The translations under genes and the position numbers were made by a program. From Nitriliruptoraceae bacterium (GTDB lineage: Bacteria > Actinomycetota > Nitriliruptoria > Nitriliruptorales > Nitriliruptoraceae), in NCBI GenBank assembly GCA_007125475.1, contig SLDB01000361.1, positions 1 through 16,809 of the forward strand: a DNA stretch of 16,809 nucleotides. Direction: 5' to 3'. Under the pieces are notes generated by a model. The model did not search any database, was not told where the DNA came from, and was given only the letters and a program-made list of their open reading frames with translations. Positions 6,944 to 13,111 of the stretch are shown piece by piece. Positions within the stretch are counted from its first letter, which is position 1. Every line of letters begins with the position of its first letter.

Positions 6944-7192
6944 TCAGGCGTCCTCGCCCACGGTGCGCTGCAGCACGGCCAGCACGGCCCGCCGGGCCAC
7001 GTACACGCTCCCGGTGAGGACACCGGCCCACACCAGCAGGTCGCGGAACCCGGCGTCGTCGACGGCGTCGTCGGCGGTCGGTGGTGGGCGGTGGCGGACG
7101 GCGCGCCACCCGGCATCGGCGAGGCGGTACCCGGCCGCCACCGCGACCGCCGAGGCGGTGCCGATGATGGTGGCACGCAGGCGGGTGAGCAT
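6944..7192 (-). CDS. DUF4235 family small membrane protein
   Basis: An 82-residue protein with two hydrophobic segments, at about residues 7-24 (TIIGTASAVAVAAGY) and 52-73 (LLVWAGVLTGSVYVARRAV), joined by a polar loop with RHRPPP. The GYRLADAGWRAV motif followed by a proline-rich turn matches the actinobacterial DUF4235 pattern, which has no known function. ATG 7192 lies just after the stop of the F420 gene; GTG 7198 is an alternative that would overlap that stop as GTGA. Either way it is probably cotranscribed and coupled with the F420 protein, so a membrane-anchoring or accessory role is possible, but that is only inferred from position. Confidence 0.75.
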   Translation of the reverse strand: MLTRLRATIIGTASAVAVAAGYRLADAGWRAVRHRPPPTADDAVDDAGFRDLLVWAGVLTGSVYVARRAVLAVLQRTVGEDA

Positions 7193-7194
7193 CG

Positions 7195-8316
7195 TCACTC
7201 GGCGAGCGGGAGCATCGCCGGGGCGCCGGCCGGCTCCGGGAGGCGGTCGGCCGGCCAGCGACGACGCGAGACCGTCGAGAGCTTGGTGAGCAGGTTCATC
7301 GCGACCTCGTCGTCCTCGCCGGGTCGTGCCTCGACGAGGCCGGCGTCGATCACGCCCCGCATCCACTCCTCACCGCGGGCGGTGCGTACCAGGGTCAGGG
7401 TCCAGTTCTCGTCGGCGCCGATCCCGCCGGTGGAGATGTCGGCGTGCTGGGCGGCGAAGTCCGGGCACAGCTTGCACCCCTCACGGGTGTAGGGGTGGAA
7501 CAGCTTCAGCGGGATCTCGTGGTACCCGCCGTCGCGGGTCCAGACCTGGTAGCGCCCCTTGATGTTGATCTTGGTGACGTCCTCCATCGCGATCCCGTGA
7601 TCGGCCAGGACCTGCTGCTGGCCCTCGTAGGTGAACGTCTTCGAGCACATCAGCCCGATCGTCAGGGCGATCTTGCGCTTGTACTTGTTCACGCCGTAGG
7701 CGTCGACGCTCCCGTTGATCGAGGCCTGGCAGGACATCCCGACCAGGGCGAGCTGCTTGAGGCCGCGTTCCTCGGCCTCGGCCATCGCCAGCGGGTTCGC
7801 GGAGTAGGTGTAGCGCGATCCGGCGGTGGCCAGGACCTCGTCACGGGTCGTGACGACCGTGGGCTCGGCGTCGAACGGGCCGCGGCCGTCGTTGACGATC
7901 GCCGAGGTCAGGGCGCCGTCGATGTGCTCCTGTTCGAGGCCCCAGGTCAGCAGCGTCGAGACCAGCCCGCCGTCCTGGCCGACCTCGGCGATCCCGGCGT
8001 CGGTGGTCCGTGTCAGCAGGATCGAGCGGACATGGCCGTAGACCTCGTCGGCCCGCCGTGGGCGGCCGAACAACGCCTCGTCGATCTCGGACTCCCAGTT
8101 GCGGAACCGTGGGCAGGCCCGGGTGCAGATGTCGCAGCCGCGATCACCGATGACGCACTCGTCGTGCCCCATCCCCTCCCCGATCTGGACGGGGAAGTAG
8201 TCATCGGTGTAGCCCAGCACGTCACGTGGGCAGGCCATCACACACGCCGCGCACCCGGTGCACAGCCCCGTGTCCACGACCTCGTGGTACAGCTCCCGCC
8301 AGTGCACCTCTCCCAC
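7195..8316 (-). CDS. Coenzyme F420 hydrogenase/dehydrogenase beta-subunit (FrhB family) protein
   Basis: A 373-residue iron-sulfur flavoprotein of the family that moves electrons between F420H2 and ferredoxin or another acceptor. The N-terminus has a ferredoxin motif, Cys19, 22, 25 and 29 in CTGCAACVMACP, then a second cysteine set, Cys54, 61, 64 and 68 in CVIGDRGCDICTRACP, which suggests two [4Fe-4S] clusters. The remainder fits the FrhB N- and C-terminal domains: GQDGGLVSTLL, LVGMSCQASING, LMCSKTFTYEG, GCKLCPDF and DISTGGIGA. GTG 8316 is chosen because GAGAGGA lies about 7 nt upstream and the family N-terminus (HWRELYHEVVDTGLCTGC) follows directly. The DUF4235 gene follows at once. Tandem ferredoxins 1 kb away are plausible partners (inference). 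The reaction direction and the acceptor cannot be read from sequence. Confidence 0.9.
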   Translation of the reverse strand: MGEVHWRELYHEVVDTGLCTGCAACVMACPRDVLGYTDDYFPVQIGEGMGHDECVIGDRGCDICTRACPRFRNWESEIDEALFGRPRRADEVYGHVRSILLTRTTDAGIAEVGQDGGLVSTLLTWGLEQEHIDGALTSAIVNDGRGPFDAEPTVVTTRDEVLATAGSRYTYSANPLAMAEAEERGLKQLALVGMSCQASINGSVDAYGVNKYKRKIALTIGLMCSKTFTYEGQQQVLADHGIAMEDVTKINIKGRYQVWTRDGGYHEIPLKLFHPYTREGCKLCPDFAAQHADISTGGIGADENWTLTLVRTARGEEWMRGVIDAGLVEARPGEDDEVAMNLLTKLSTVSRRRWPADRLPEPAGAPAMLPLAE

Positions 8317-8368
8317 GCCACGTCCTCTCTGTTCGCCGGCGCCGCCCTCGGTGGAGGGTAGGGCACGT

Positions 8369-8397
8369 CCACCGCCGGTGGTCGCCTCCTGCGGAGG
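8369..8397 (-). terminator. Paired hairpins after the MocR gene, possible terminator
   Basis: Two short inverted repeats lie in the 106-bp gap: CCTCC-TGC-GGAGG (8385-8397) and CCACC-GCC-GGTGG (8369-8381), each with a 5-bp stem and a 3-nt loop. They sit 26-54 bp past the MocR stop. The stems are short and there is no T-run. The rest of the gap holds the F420 gene leader. Confidence 0.3.
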
Positions 8398-8422
8398 AGG
8401 TGGCCGCAGCGTCAGGGCGGGG

Positions 8423-9925
8423 TCACACCAGCAGGCGGGCGCTGGAGCGTTCGTTGGGGGCGTAGGCCACCCAGGCCGCCGCCAGCCGGCGCACCCCTTC
8501 GCGCAGGGTGGACGGGGGGCGGGCGAACACGATCCGCAGGGCACGGCGGTTGCCCTCGTCCACCGAGAGCGCCGGACCGGGGACGACCGCGACGCCGTGG
8601 CGCATCGCGACCTCGGCGAACTCGTCGGCGTTCCCCTCGGGGATCTGCACCCACAGCGACAGCCCACCGGGTGGGCGGGTGAACCGCCAGCTCGGGAGCT
8701 CGTCGGCGAGGAGCTCGCACAGCAGGTCGCGGCACGGGGCGAGCTCGGCGCGGCGCTCGGCCTGGATCTCGTCGATGTGCCGCAGCAGCTTGGCGGCCAG
8801 CAGCTGACTCACCAGCGGCGTCCCGAGGTCGGCGACGGTCTTGGTGGCCAGCATCCGGACCGCCCAGTGGTCGGGGGAGCGGATCCAGCCGACCCGCAGC
8901 CCGGCCCAGAACAGCTTCGAGGTCGAACCGATGGTGTGGATGTTGGCGTCGGGGGCGAGCGCGGCGATCGGCGGCGGCAGCTCGGTGTCGTCGAGGGCGA
9001 CGTCGCCCATCGCGTAGTCCTCGATCACGACGGTGTCGCGCTGGCTGACGAGCTCGCCGATCTCCAGGCGGCGGGCGAGCGGCATCACCGCACCGGTGGG
9101 GTTGTGGAAGTGCGGGGAGACGTAGAGCAGCTTCGGCTCGGCGCGTTCCAACAGGTCGTCGAGGATGTCGGTGCGCGCCCCGTCGTCGTCGACCGGGAGC
9201 GGGAACGTCCGGGCACCGAAGCGCCGGAACACGTCGAGGGCGCCGGGGAACGTCGGGCTCTCGACGATCACCGCGTCGCCGGCCTGCAACGTCTGTCGCG
9301 CCACCAGCGAGATCGCCTGGTGCGCCCCGGTGGTGACCAGGACGTGGTCCTCGTCGGTGGGGAGCCCCGCCGCGGCGAACCGTGCGGCCACCACTTGCCG
9401 CAGCGACCGCAGCCCCTGGGGGAGGTAGCCGTGGTGGGTGGTGAGCGACCGGATCTCGTCGGAGGTCAGCGACGTCAGCACCGCCTCGACGGTGTCGGAA
9501 CCGGTGAGCGCCGCCACCGAGAGGTCGACCACGTCCCGGGAGACCTCGTCCTCCTCGCCCGGGCCGGTGCGCTGCTCGGCCCCGTCCTCGGAGAGGAAGA
9601 GCCGGCCGGTGGAGACGGCGTCGACCCCGGCCCGGTGTGCGCGGTCGTCGACGTGCCGCACCCACGTCCCCGACCCACGGTGGCTCTCCAGCCAACCCCC
9701 CGCCTTCAACCGGTCGTAGGCGGCGACGACGGTCGCCCGGCTCACCGCCAGCGACTTGGCCAGGGTGCGCTCCGGAGGGAGCATCGTGCCCAGTGGGACC
9801 TCCCCGCGGTCGATCGCGTGGCGCAGCCCGTCGGCCAACGCCCGGTACAGCGGACCGTCGGCGTCCAGTGACGGCCGCAGGATCTCGGCGAGTCGCGGTC
9901 CACTCTCGCGAATTGGCTCGTCCAA
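8423..9925 (-). CDS. MocR-type regulator (GntR winged helix + class I aminotransferase-like domain)
   Basis: A PLP-dependent transcription regulator of 500 residues. Residues about 24-90 are a GntR winged helix (GPLYRALADGLRHAI ... SRATVVAAYDRLKAGGW). Residues about 130-495 are an aminotransferase-fold effector domain with HGYLPQGLRSLR, VTTGAHQAISL, the HNPTG motif (Asn275), an EDYAMGD aspartate (Asp303) and the PLP lysine, Lys337, in GSTSKLFWAGLRVGW. MocR proteins such as PdxR and GabR sense PLP or amino compounds and usually control a divergent gene and themselves. TTG 9925 is the first possible start, since an in-frame TAG lies two codons upstream. It has no good ribosome binding site, so the message may be leaderless. 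It is divergent from the candidate RNA at 9990-10270, which may be its target (inference). Confidence 0.93.
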   Translation of the reverse strand: MDEPIRESGPRLAEILRPSLDADGPLYRALADGLRHAIDRGEVPLGTMLPPERTLAKSLAVSRATVVAAYDRLKAGGWLESHRGSGTWVRHVDDRAHRAGVDAVSTGRLFLSEDGAEQRTGPGEEDEVSRDVVDLSVAALTGSDTVEAVLTSLTSDEIRSLTTHHGYLPQGLRSLRQVVAARFAAAGLPTDEDHVLVTTGAHQAISLVARQTLQAGDAVIVESPTFPGALDVFRRFGARTFPLPVDDDGARTDILDDLLERAEPKLLYVSPHFHNPTGAVMPLARRLEIGELVSQRDTVVIEDYAMGDVALDDTELPPPIAALAPDANIHTIGSTSKLFWAGLRVGWIRSPDHWAVRMLATKTVADLGTPLVSQLLAAKLLRHIDEIQAERRAELAPCRDLLCELLADELPSWRFTRPPGGLSLWVQIPEGNADEFAEVAMRHGVAVVPGPALSVDEGNRRALRIVFARPPSTLREGVRRLAAAWVAYAPNERSSARLLV

Positions 9926-9938
9926 TACCTATCCAATA
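9912..9938. promoter_or_regulatory. Candidate MocR operator: direct repeats over the mocR start codon
   Basis: TCCAATA occurs at 9921-9927 and 9932-9938, 11 bp apart, so both lie on one face of the helix; an inverted ATTGG lies at 9912-9916. The MocR TTG start (9925-9923) is inside one repeat. Read toward mocR, TATTGG (9938-9933) could be the -10 of a leaderless message. Direct repeats near a divergent promoter are typical of MocR operators. Confidence 0.45.
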
Positions 9939-9954
9939 GAACGAGTGACTGGAG

Positions 9955-9983
9955 TTGGTCTGGCCCTTCTCGGGTGATACGTT
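9955..9983 (+). promoter_or_regulatory. Candidate promoter of the structured RNA
   Basis: TTGGTC (9955-9960) as -35, a 17-nt spacer, and TACGTT (9978-9983) as -10, preceded by TGA, which makes an extended -10 (TGATACGTT). This predicts a + strand transcription start near 9990. No open reading frame with a plausible start and ribosome binding site follows. Confidence 0.5.
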
Positions 9984-9989
9984 ACCACG

Positions 9990-10270
9990 AGCAGGCCAAC
10001 CGGTACGGACCCTCTCCCGGGTCCCCGGAACTGGACTGAACCGGATGTCAGGGATACTCCCAACCCCCGACCGCTCCGTCTCCACAACTCCATACCAGCG
10101 CACCGACGCCTCACTCCCAAGGCCCGGTGCGCCGCTCGGGACAAGCCGGACCCGGTTTCTCCCCCTTACGGCTTCTGCCGCGAACGGATGCTCTCCCCAT
10201 CCGCTCCCACGGGTCCCGCCCCGAGCCACGACGTCCCCCCGGCCCTCCCACCGGGGGGACGCTTCGTTGT
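9990..10270 (+). ncRNA. Candidate structured small RNA with repeated CUCCC loops
   Basis: No family recognised. The 363-bp gap 9926-10288 is lower in GC than the genes and C-rich on this strand. Visible helices: CCGG-GGACCC/GGGTCC-CCGG with a TAC bulge and loop TCTCCC (10000-10028); GCGCACCG/CGGTGCGC (10098-10105 with 10125-10132), continued by GCCT/AGGC around loop CACTCCCA; a long-range helix GCTCGGG/CCCGAGC (10134-10140 with 10220-10226); nested within it GGACCCG/CGGGTCC (10148-10154 with 10210-10216), enclosing hairpins CGGC-TTCT-GCCG (10169-10180) and CGGATG/CATCCG with loop CTCTCCC (10185-10203); and an 11-bp terminal stem (10232-10261) with loop CCCTCCCA. CTCCC occurs seven times, and in this fold six are unpaired. 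A promoter-like element precedes it and T-rich sequence follows the last stem. Function is inferred only: C-rich loops could pair with ribosome binding sites. The opposite strand could instead be the RNA. Confidence 0.5.
10232..10261. terminator. Strong hairpin terminator, possibly bidirectional
   Basis: CGTCCCCCCGG (10232-10242) and CCGGGGGGACG (10251-10261) form a perfect 11-bp stem with an 8-nt loop. It lies 27 bp past the dCMP deaminase stop (- strand) and at the 3' end of the candidate RNA (+ strand). CTTCGTTGT follows on the + strand, whereas the - strand side has few T residues. Confidence 0.7.
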
Positions 10271-10288
10271 GCGGGGGTCGTGCGGGCG

Positions 10289-10774
10289 TCAGTCCAGTCG
10301 CAGGCGCGGGACACCTTCGAGGCCGTCGAGCATCCGCACCCGCACCCCGCAGTCCCGGAGGAAGTCACGCACCCGGGTCCAGCCGTCGTAGCGTCCACCG
10401 GCGGCGACGACCTCGCCGAGCCCGGAGTTCGCGATCAGCTTCGCGCACGCGAAGCACGGCGCGCCGGTGCCGTACAGCGTCGCACCGTCGCGGTCGGTCG
10501 GCGAGGCGAACAGCAGGGCGTTGGCCTCGGCGTGGATCGCGATGCAGGACGCGTCGTCGCCCTCAGGTGCCGGGGAGTCGGCACGCGGACACGCGCCCTC
10601 GTCGCAGTGCGGGTACCCGGACGGTGCGCCGTTGTAGCCGGTGGCGACGATGCGCCGGCCCTGCACGATCACCGCCCCGTTCCGACGCCACACGCACGTC
10701 GCCCGGGTCGACGCGGTCGCCGCGATCTGCAGGAAGTAGTCGTCCCAGGAGGCCCGGGTGGTGGAGTCGTGCAC
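10289..10774 (-). CDS. dCMP deaminase family protein
   Basis: Zinc enzyme that converts dCMP to dUMP, feeding dTMP synthesis; 161 residues, cytoplasmic. The cytidine/deoxycytidylate deaminase signature is complete: HAEANAL gives the zinc ligand His81 and the proton-shuttling Glu83, and PCFAC gives Cys107 and Cys110. ATGYNGAPSG near residues 44-53 and the HCDEGACPR segment match the dCMP deaminase/ComEB subgroup, where extra Cys and His residues may bind a second zinc. The start is GTG 10774, chosen because AAGGA lies 5 nt upstream. A 12-bp palindrome, CGACGGCCGTCG, lies just upstream at 10786-10797. It stands alone, 78 bp from the HPPD gene upstream, and is followed by a strong terminator hairpin. 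Confidence 0.92.
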   Translation of the reverse strand: MHDSTTRASWDDYFLQIAATASTRATCVWRRNGAVIVQGRRIVATGYNGAPSGYPHCDEGACPRADSPAPEGDDASCIAIHAEANALLFASPTDRDGATLYGTGAPCFACAKLIANSGLGEVVAAGGRYDGWTRVRDFLRDCGVRVRMLDGLEGVPRLRLD

Positions 10775-10852
10775 GAGGGTCCTTGCGACGGCCGTCGGCG
10801 ACGGAGGGACCCTACTGCCGCCGGGATCGCGCACGCCACGCGCGACGGTGGG

Positions 10853-11935
10853 TCACCAGTTGCCGCGGGCGGCCTGGGCCCGTTCCAGCGAGGCGAACAG
10901 CGCCTGGAAGTTGCCCACGCCGAACCCCCGGGAACCGTGCCGCTGGATCACCTCGAAGAACACCGTCGGCCGGTCCTGCAGCGGCTCGGTGAAGATCTGC
11001 AGCAGGTAGCCCTCGTCGTCGCGGTCGACGAGGATCCCGAGCCGCTCGAGGTCGGACCACCGCTCGGCGACCTCCCCGACGCGTGCACGGGCGTCGGGGT
11101 AGTACTCGGCGGGGACGTCGAGGAACGACATGCCCCGCTCACGGAGGGCGCCGACGGTGGCGACGATGTCGTCGGTCGCCAGCGCCAGGTGCTGCACCCC
11201 GGGTCCGTCGTAGGCCTCGAGGTACTCGTCGACCTGCGAGCGGCGCCGCCCGGCGGCCGGCTCGTTGATCGGGAGCTTGATCCGTCCCTCGCCGTCGGCG
11301 AGCACCTTCGACATCAGCGCGGTGTACTCGGTCGAGATCGCCTCGTCGTCGAAGTGTCGGAGCTGGGCGAATCCCAGGATCCGTTCGTAGAACCCCGCCC
11401 ACGCCTCCATCGCGCCGGCCTCGACGTTCGCGACGACGTGGTCGACCGCCGTGAACCCGGCCGCGGCGCCGCTCCGGCGCAACGGCTGGTAGCCGGGGAG
11501 GTACGCCCCCCGGTACCCGTCGCGCTGGACCAGGCTGTGGACGGTGTCGCCGTACACCCCGATCGCGGCGAGGACCACCTCGCCGTCGTCGTCGGCGAGG
11601 ACCTGCGGCTCACGGTGCGGGCGTGCCCCGCGGGCGACGGCGGTCGCGAACGCCGCCTCGGCGTCCGGGACGGTGAACGCGACGTCCCGGACGCCGTCGC
11701 CGTGCCGACGGTGGTGGTGGGCGATCGGGTGGTCGCCGCTGAGCGGCGAGGTGACGACGAACCGGATCCCGCCCTGCTCGAGGACGTACGAGGCCCGGTC
11801 CCGCACGCCGGTCTCGGGGCCGGCGTAGGCGACGAGGTCGAAGCCCAGGACCTGGCGGTGGAACCACGCCGCCTGCTTGGCGTTCCCGACCCAGTACTCG
11901 ACCGCGTCGTACCCGGTGATCGACAACCCGGTCAC
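10853..11935 (-). CDS. hpd: 4-Hydroxyphenylpyruvate dioxygenase
   Basis: Fe(II) enzyme that converts 4-hydroxyphenylpyruvate to homogentisate in tyrosine degradation, or as a precursor step for pigments or quinones. It has 360 residues, a normal bacterial length, and two vicinal-oxygen-chelate domains. The iron ligands are visible as His166 (VDHVV), His249 (GVQHLAL) and Glu328 (FFEVIQRHG). Family motifs QIFTEPLQDRPTVFFEVIQR and the GFGVGNFQALF C-terminal helix are intact. GTG 11935 begins the family N-terminus (TGLSITGYDAVEYWVGNAKQ); a G-rich stretch and a large inverted repeat (11941-11964) lie just upstream. No homogentisate dioxygenase or other tyrosine-degradation gene is in the window, so the pathway's remainder is elsewhere or the product has another use. 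Confidence 0.97.
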   Translation of the reverse strand: MTGLSITGYDAVEYWVGNAKQAAWFHRQVLGFDLVAYAGPETGVRDRASYVLEQGGIRFVVTSPLSGDHPIAHHHRRHGDGVRDVAFTVPDAEAAFATAVARGARPHREPQVLADDDGEVVLAAIGVYGDTVHSLVQRDGYRGAYLPGYQPLRRSGAAAGFTAVDHVVANVEAGAMEAWAGFYERILGFAQLRHFDDEAISTEYTALMSKVLADGEGRIKLPINEPAAGRRRSQVDEYLEAYDGPGVQHLALATDDIVATVGALRERGMSFLDVPAEYYPDARARVGEVAERWSDLERLGILVDRDDEGYLLQIFTEPLQDRPTVFFEVIQRHGSRGFGVGNFQALFASLERAQAARGNW

Positions 11936-11940
11936 GCCCC

Positions 11941-11964
11941 GCCCCCGAGGCCTCGGCCGGGGGC
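11941..11964 (-). terminator. GC-rich inverted repeat between ferredoxin-like and HPPD genes
   Basis: A near-perfect dyad centred on the 12-bp palindrome CCGAGGCCTCGG, with GCCCC and GGGGC outer arms and one bulged base. It lies 33 bp after the ferredoxin-like stop, so it could be its terminator, and ends 5 bp before the HPPD GTG, so it could also mask HPPD translation initiation. Confidence 0.45.
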
Positions 11965-11996
11965 TCGGCGCCGTCCCCCACTGCCCGCCGCCGTCG

Positions 11997-12383
11997 TCAC
12001 GCCGGGGGGATCTCCCCCGGTGGGAGGTCGCTTCGGCCCTCAAGCGGCGAGAGCTCGAACTCCTCGCGTCCGATCCGCAGGAACTCGACCGGCTCGTCGT
12101 TGGCCAGGTGATCGGCGACGAGTTGCGGGACATCGGCGACCGTCACCCCGCCGTACCACACGTCGTCGGGGGCGACGTACACCGTCGGCCCCACCATGCA
12201 CGGCTCGAGGCAGCCGGAGGCCACCACCTTCACGTCGACCAGGCCCTGCCGGCCGGTCTCCTCACGCATCGCCTCGAACACGTCGGCGCTGCCGTTGCGG
12301 ATGCAGGACGGGCGGGGGTGCTCGTGGGGGCGTTCGTTGATGCAGACGAACACGAACTTCCTCGGCATGCCGGCGCGTGCCAT
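11997..12383 (-). CDS. Thioredoxin-like [2Fe-2S] ferredoxin
   Basis: A 128-residue protein of the thioredoxin-fold [2Fe-2S] ferredoxin family (as in NuoE C-domains and Azotobacter/Clostridium-type ferredoxins). The cluster cysteines are Cys14 and Cys27 in CINERPHEHPRPSC, and Cys58 and Cys62 in ASGCLEPC, the typical wide pair followed by a Cx3C pair. MVGPTVYVAPDDVWYGGV after the last cysteine is the usual strand-turn-strand of this fold. The C-terminal 30 residues (EFELSPLEGRSDLPPGEIPPA) are a tail outside the domain. ATG 12383 is chosen because GGAGG lies 6 nt upstream. It is divergent from the CoA-binding gene (154-bp gap). The redox partner is unknown; HPPD needs no ferredoxin, so adjacency probably does not imply partnership. 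Confidence 0.88.
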   Translation of the reverse strand: MARAGMPRKFVFVCINERPHEHPRPSCIRNGSADVFEAMREETGRQGLVDVKVVASGCLEPCMVGPTVYVAPDDVWYGGVTVADVPQLVADHLANDEPVEFLRIGREEFELSPLEGRSDLPPGEIPPA

Positions 12384-12537
12384 CGACGGCCTCCGTGCGG
12401 TGGGGGGCGACGGTCCTCGCCGCGCACAGGGTGCGCGACCACGGCGCGGGGATCTAGCATCCGCCTGCGGCGCCGCGACGAACCCCACGGTAGCCGGCGA
12501 CGCGCCGTGTGTTCCCGTCGACGATGCGAGGTGGCCC

Positions 12538-13029
12538 GTGTCGGAACCCCCGTCAGTCCCCGAGCCGTCGGCGGGGCGCCCGGCAACGGTGAACGACGGG
12601 GTACCCCCTCCCCGTGACGCCGTCGAGGCGATCCTCACCGACGCCCGCCGGATCGCCGTCGTCGGGGCCTCCGACGACCCGGGACGCCCGAGCCACGACG
12701 TGGTGCGCACCCTCCTGGAGGTCGGCTACGACGTCGTGCCCGTGAACCCGAACGCCCGGCGGGTCCACGGGGTTCCGTGCGTGGCGTCGCTGGCCGAGAT
12801 CGAGGGGCGGATCGACGTCGTCGACGTGTTCCGCCGGGCCGAGCACGCCCCCGACATCGTCCGCGCCGCGGTCGGTACCGGGGCGTGGGCGGTGTGGCTG
12901 CAGCTGGGGGTGCGCTCACCGGAGGCGCGACGGATCGCCGGGGACTGCGGCCTGTGGTTCGTCGAGGACCGGTGCATCGCCGCCGAGGCGCGACGGGAAC
13001 GGCACCGCTGCACCGGCGTCGACGCCTGA
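12538..13029 (+). CDS. CoA-binding domain protein (YccU-like)
   Basis: A 163-residue stand-alone CoA-binding Rossmann-fold protein. Residues about 38-155 carry the domain: RRIAVVGASDDPGRPSHDVVRTLLEVGYDVVPVNPN (nucleotide loop and second strand), VPCVASLAEIEGRIDVVDVFRRAEHAPDIV, and AVWLQLGVRSPEARRIAGDCGLWFVEDRCIA. Members bind CoA; the biological role is not established. The first ~25 residues are a proline-rich, probably disordered extension. The start GTG 12538 has GAGG 6 nt upstream; GTG 12589 is a weaker alternative. The divergent gap upstream (12384-12537) holds a TAGCAT -10-like element at 12455-12460 but no clear -35. The DHPS-like gene follows after a 15-bp tandem repeat, probably in the same transcript. 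Confidence 0.9.
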   Translation: MSEPPSVPEPSAGRPATVNDGVPPPRDAVEAILTDARRIAVVGASDDPGRPSHDVVRTLLEVGYDVVPVNPNARRVHGVPCVASLAEIEGRIDVVDVFRRAEHAPDIVRAAVGTGAWAVWLQLGVRSPEARRIAGDCGLWFVEDRCIAAEARRERHRCTGVDA

Positions 13030-13033
13030 CGCC

Positions 13034-13099
13034 GCGACCCCGACCCGCGCGACCCCGACCCGCGCGACCCCGACCCGCGCGACCCCGACCCGCGCGACC
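13034..13099. repeat. 15-bp tandem repeat (4.4 copies)
   Basis: GCGACCCCGACCCGC is repeated four times without change (13034-13048, 13049-13063, 13064-13078, 13079-13093), then GCGACC. It fills most of the 82-bp gap between the CoA-binding and DHPS-like genes and ends 7 bp before the latter's GAGGA ribosome binding site. Perfect copies suggest recent slippage expansion. Confidence 0.95.
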
Positions 13100-13111
13100 G
13101 AGGACCACGAC

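Noticed and set aside
10031..10051. T-loop-like GGTTCAGTCC on the - strand, suggesting a tRNA
   Set aside because: The flanking bases do not form a 5-bp T stem and no acceptor or anticodon arm can be drawn.
8412..10229. Longer - strand frame covering the MocR gene and the gap upstream
   Set aside because: It is a different reading frame from the MocR protein, with no recognisable domain and shadow composition.
10232..10261. Six consecutive C residues, as in the actinobacterial 6C RNA
   Set aside because: Here the C run is in the stem of the hairpin, not in the loops as in the 6C family, so I do not assign that family.
9955..10992. Long + strand open frame through the MocR-dCMP deaminase gap and on into dCMP deaminase
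   Set aside because: It reads through a perfect terminator hairpin and antisense to a clear dCMP deaminase gene, has no ribosome binding site, and its composition is Arg/Ser/Pro-rich as expected from chance in GC-rich DNA. The gap part is better explained by RNA structure.
13034..13099. CRISPR-like repeat array
   Set aside because: Units are 15 bp and contiguous with no spacers; this is a minisatellite.
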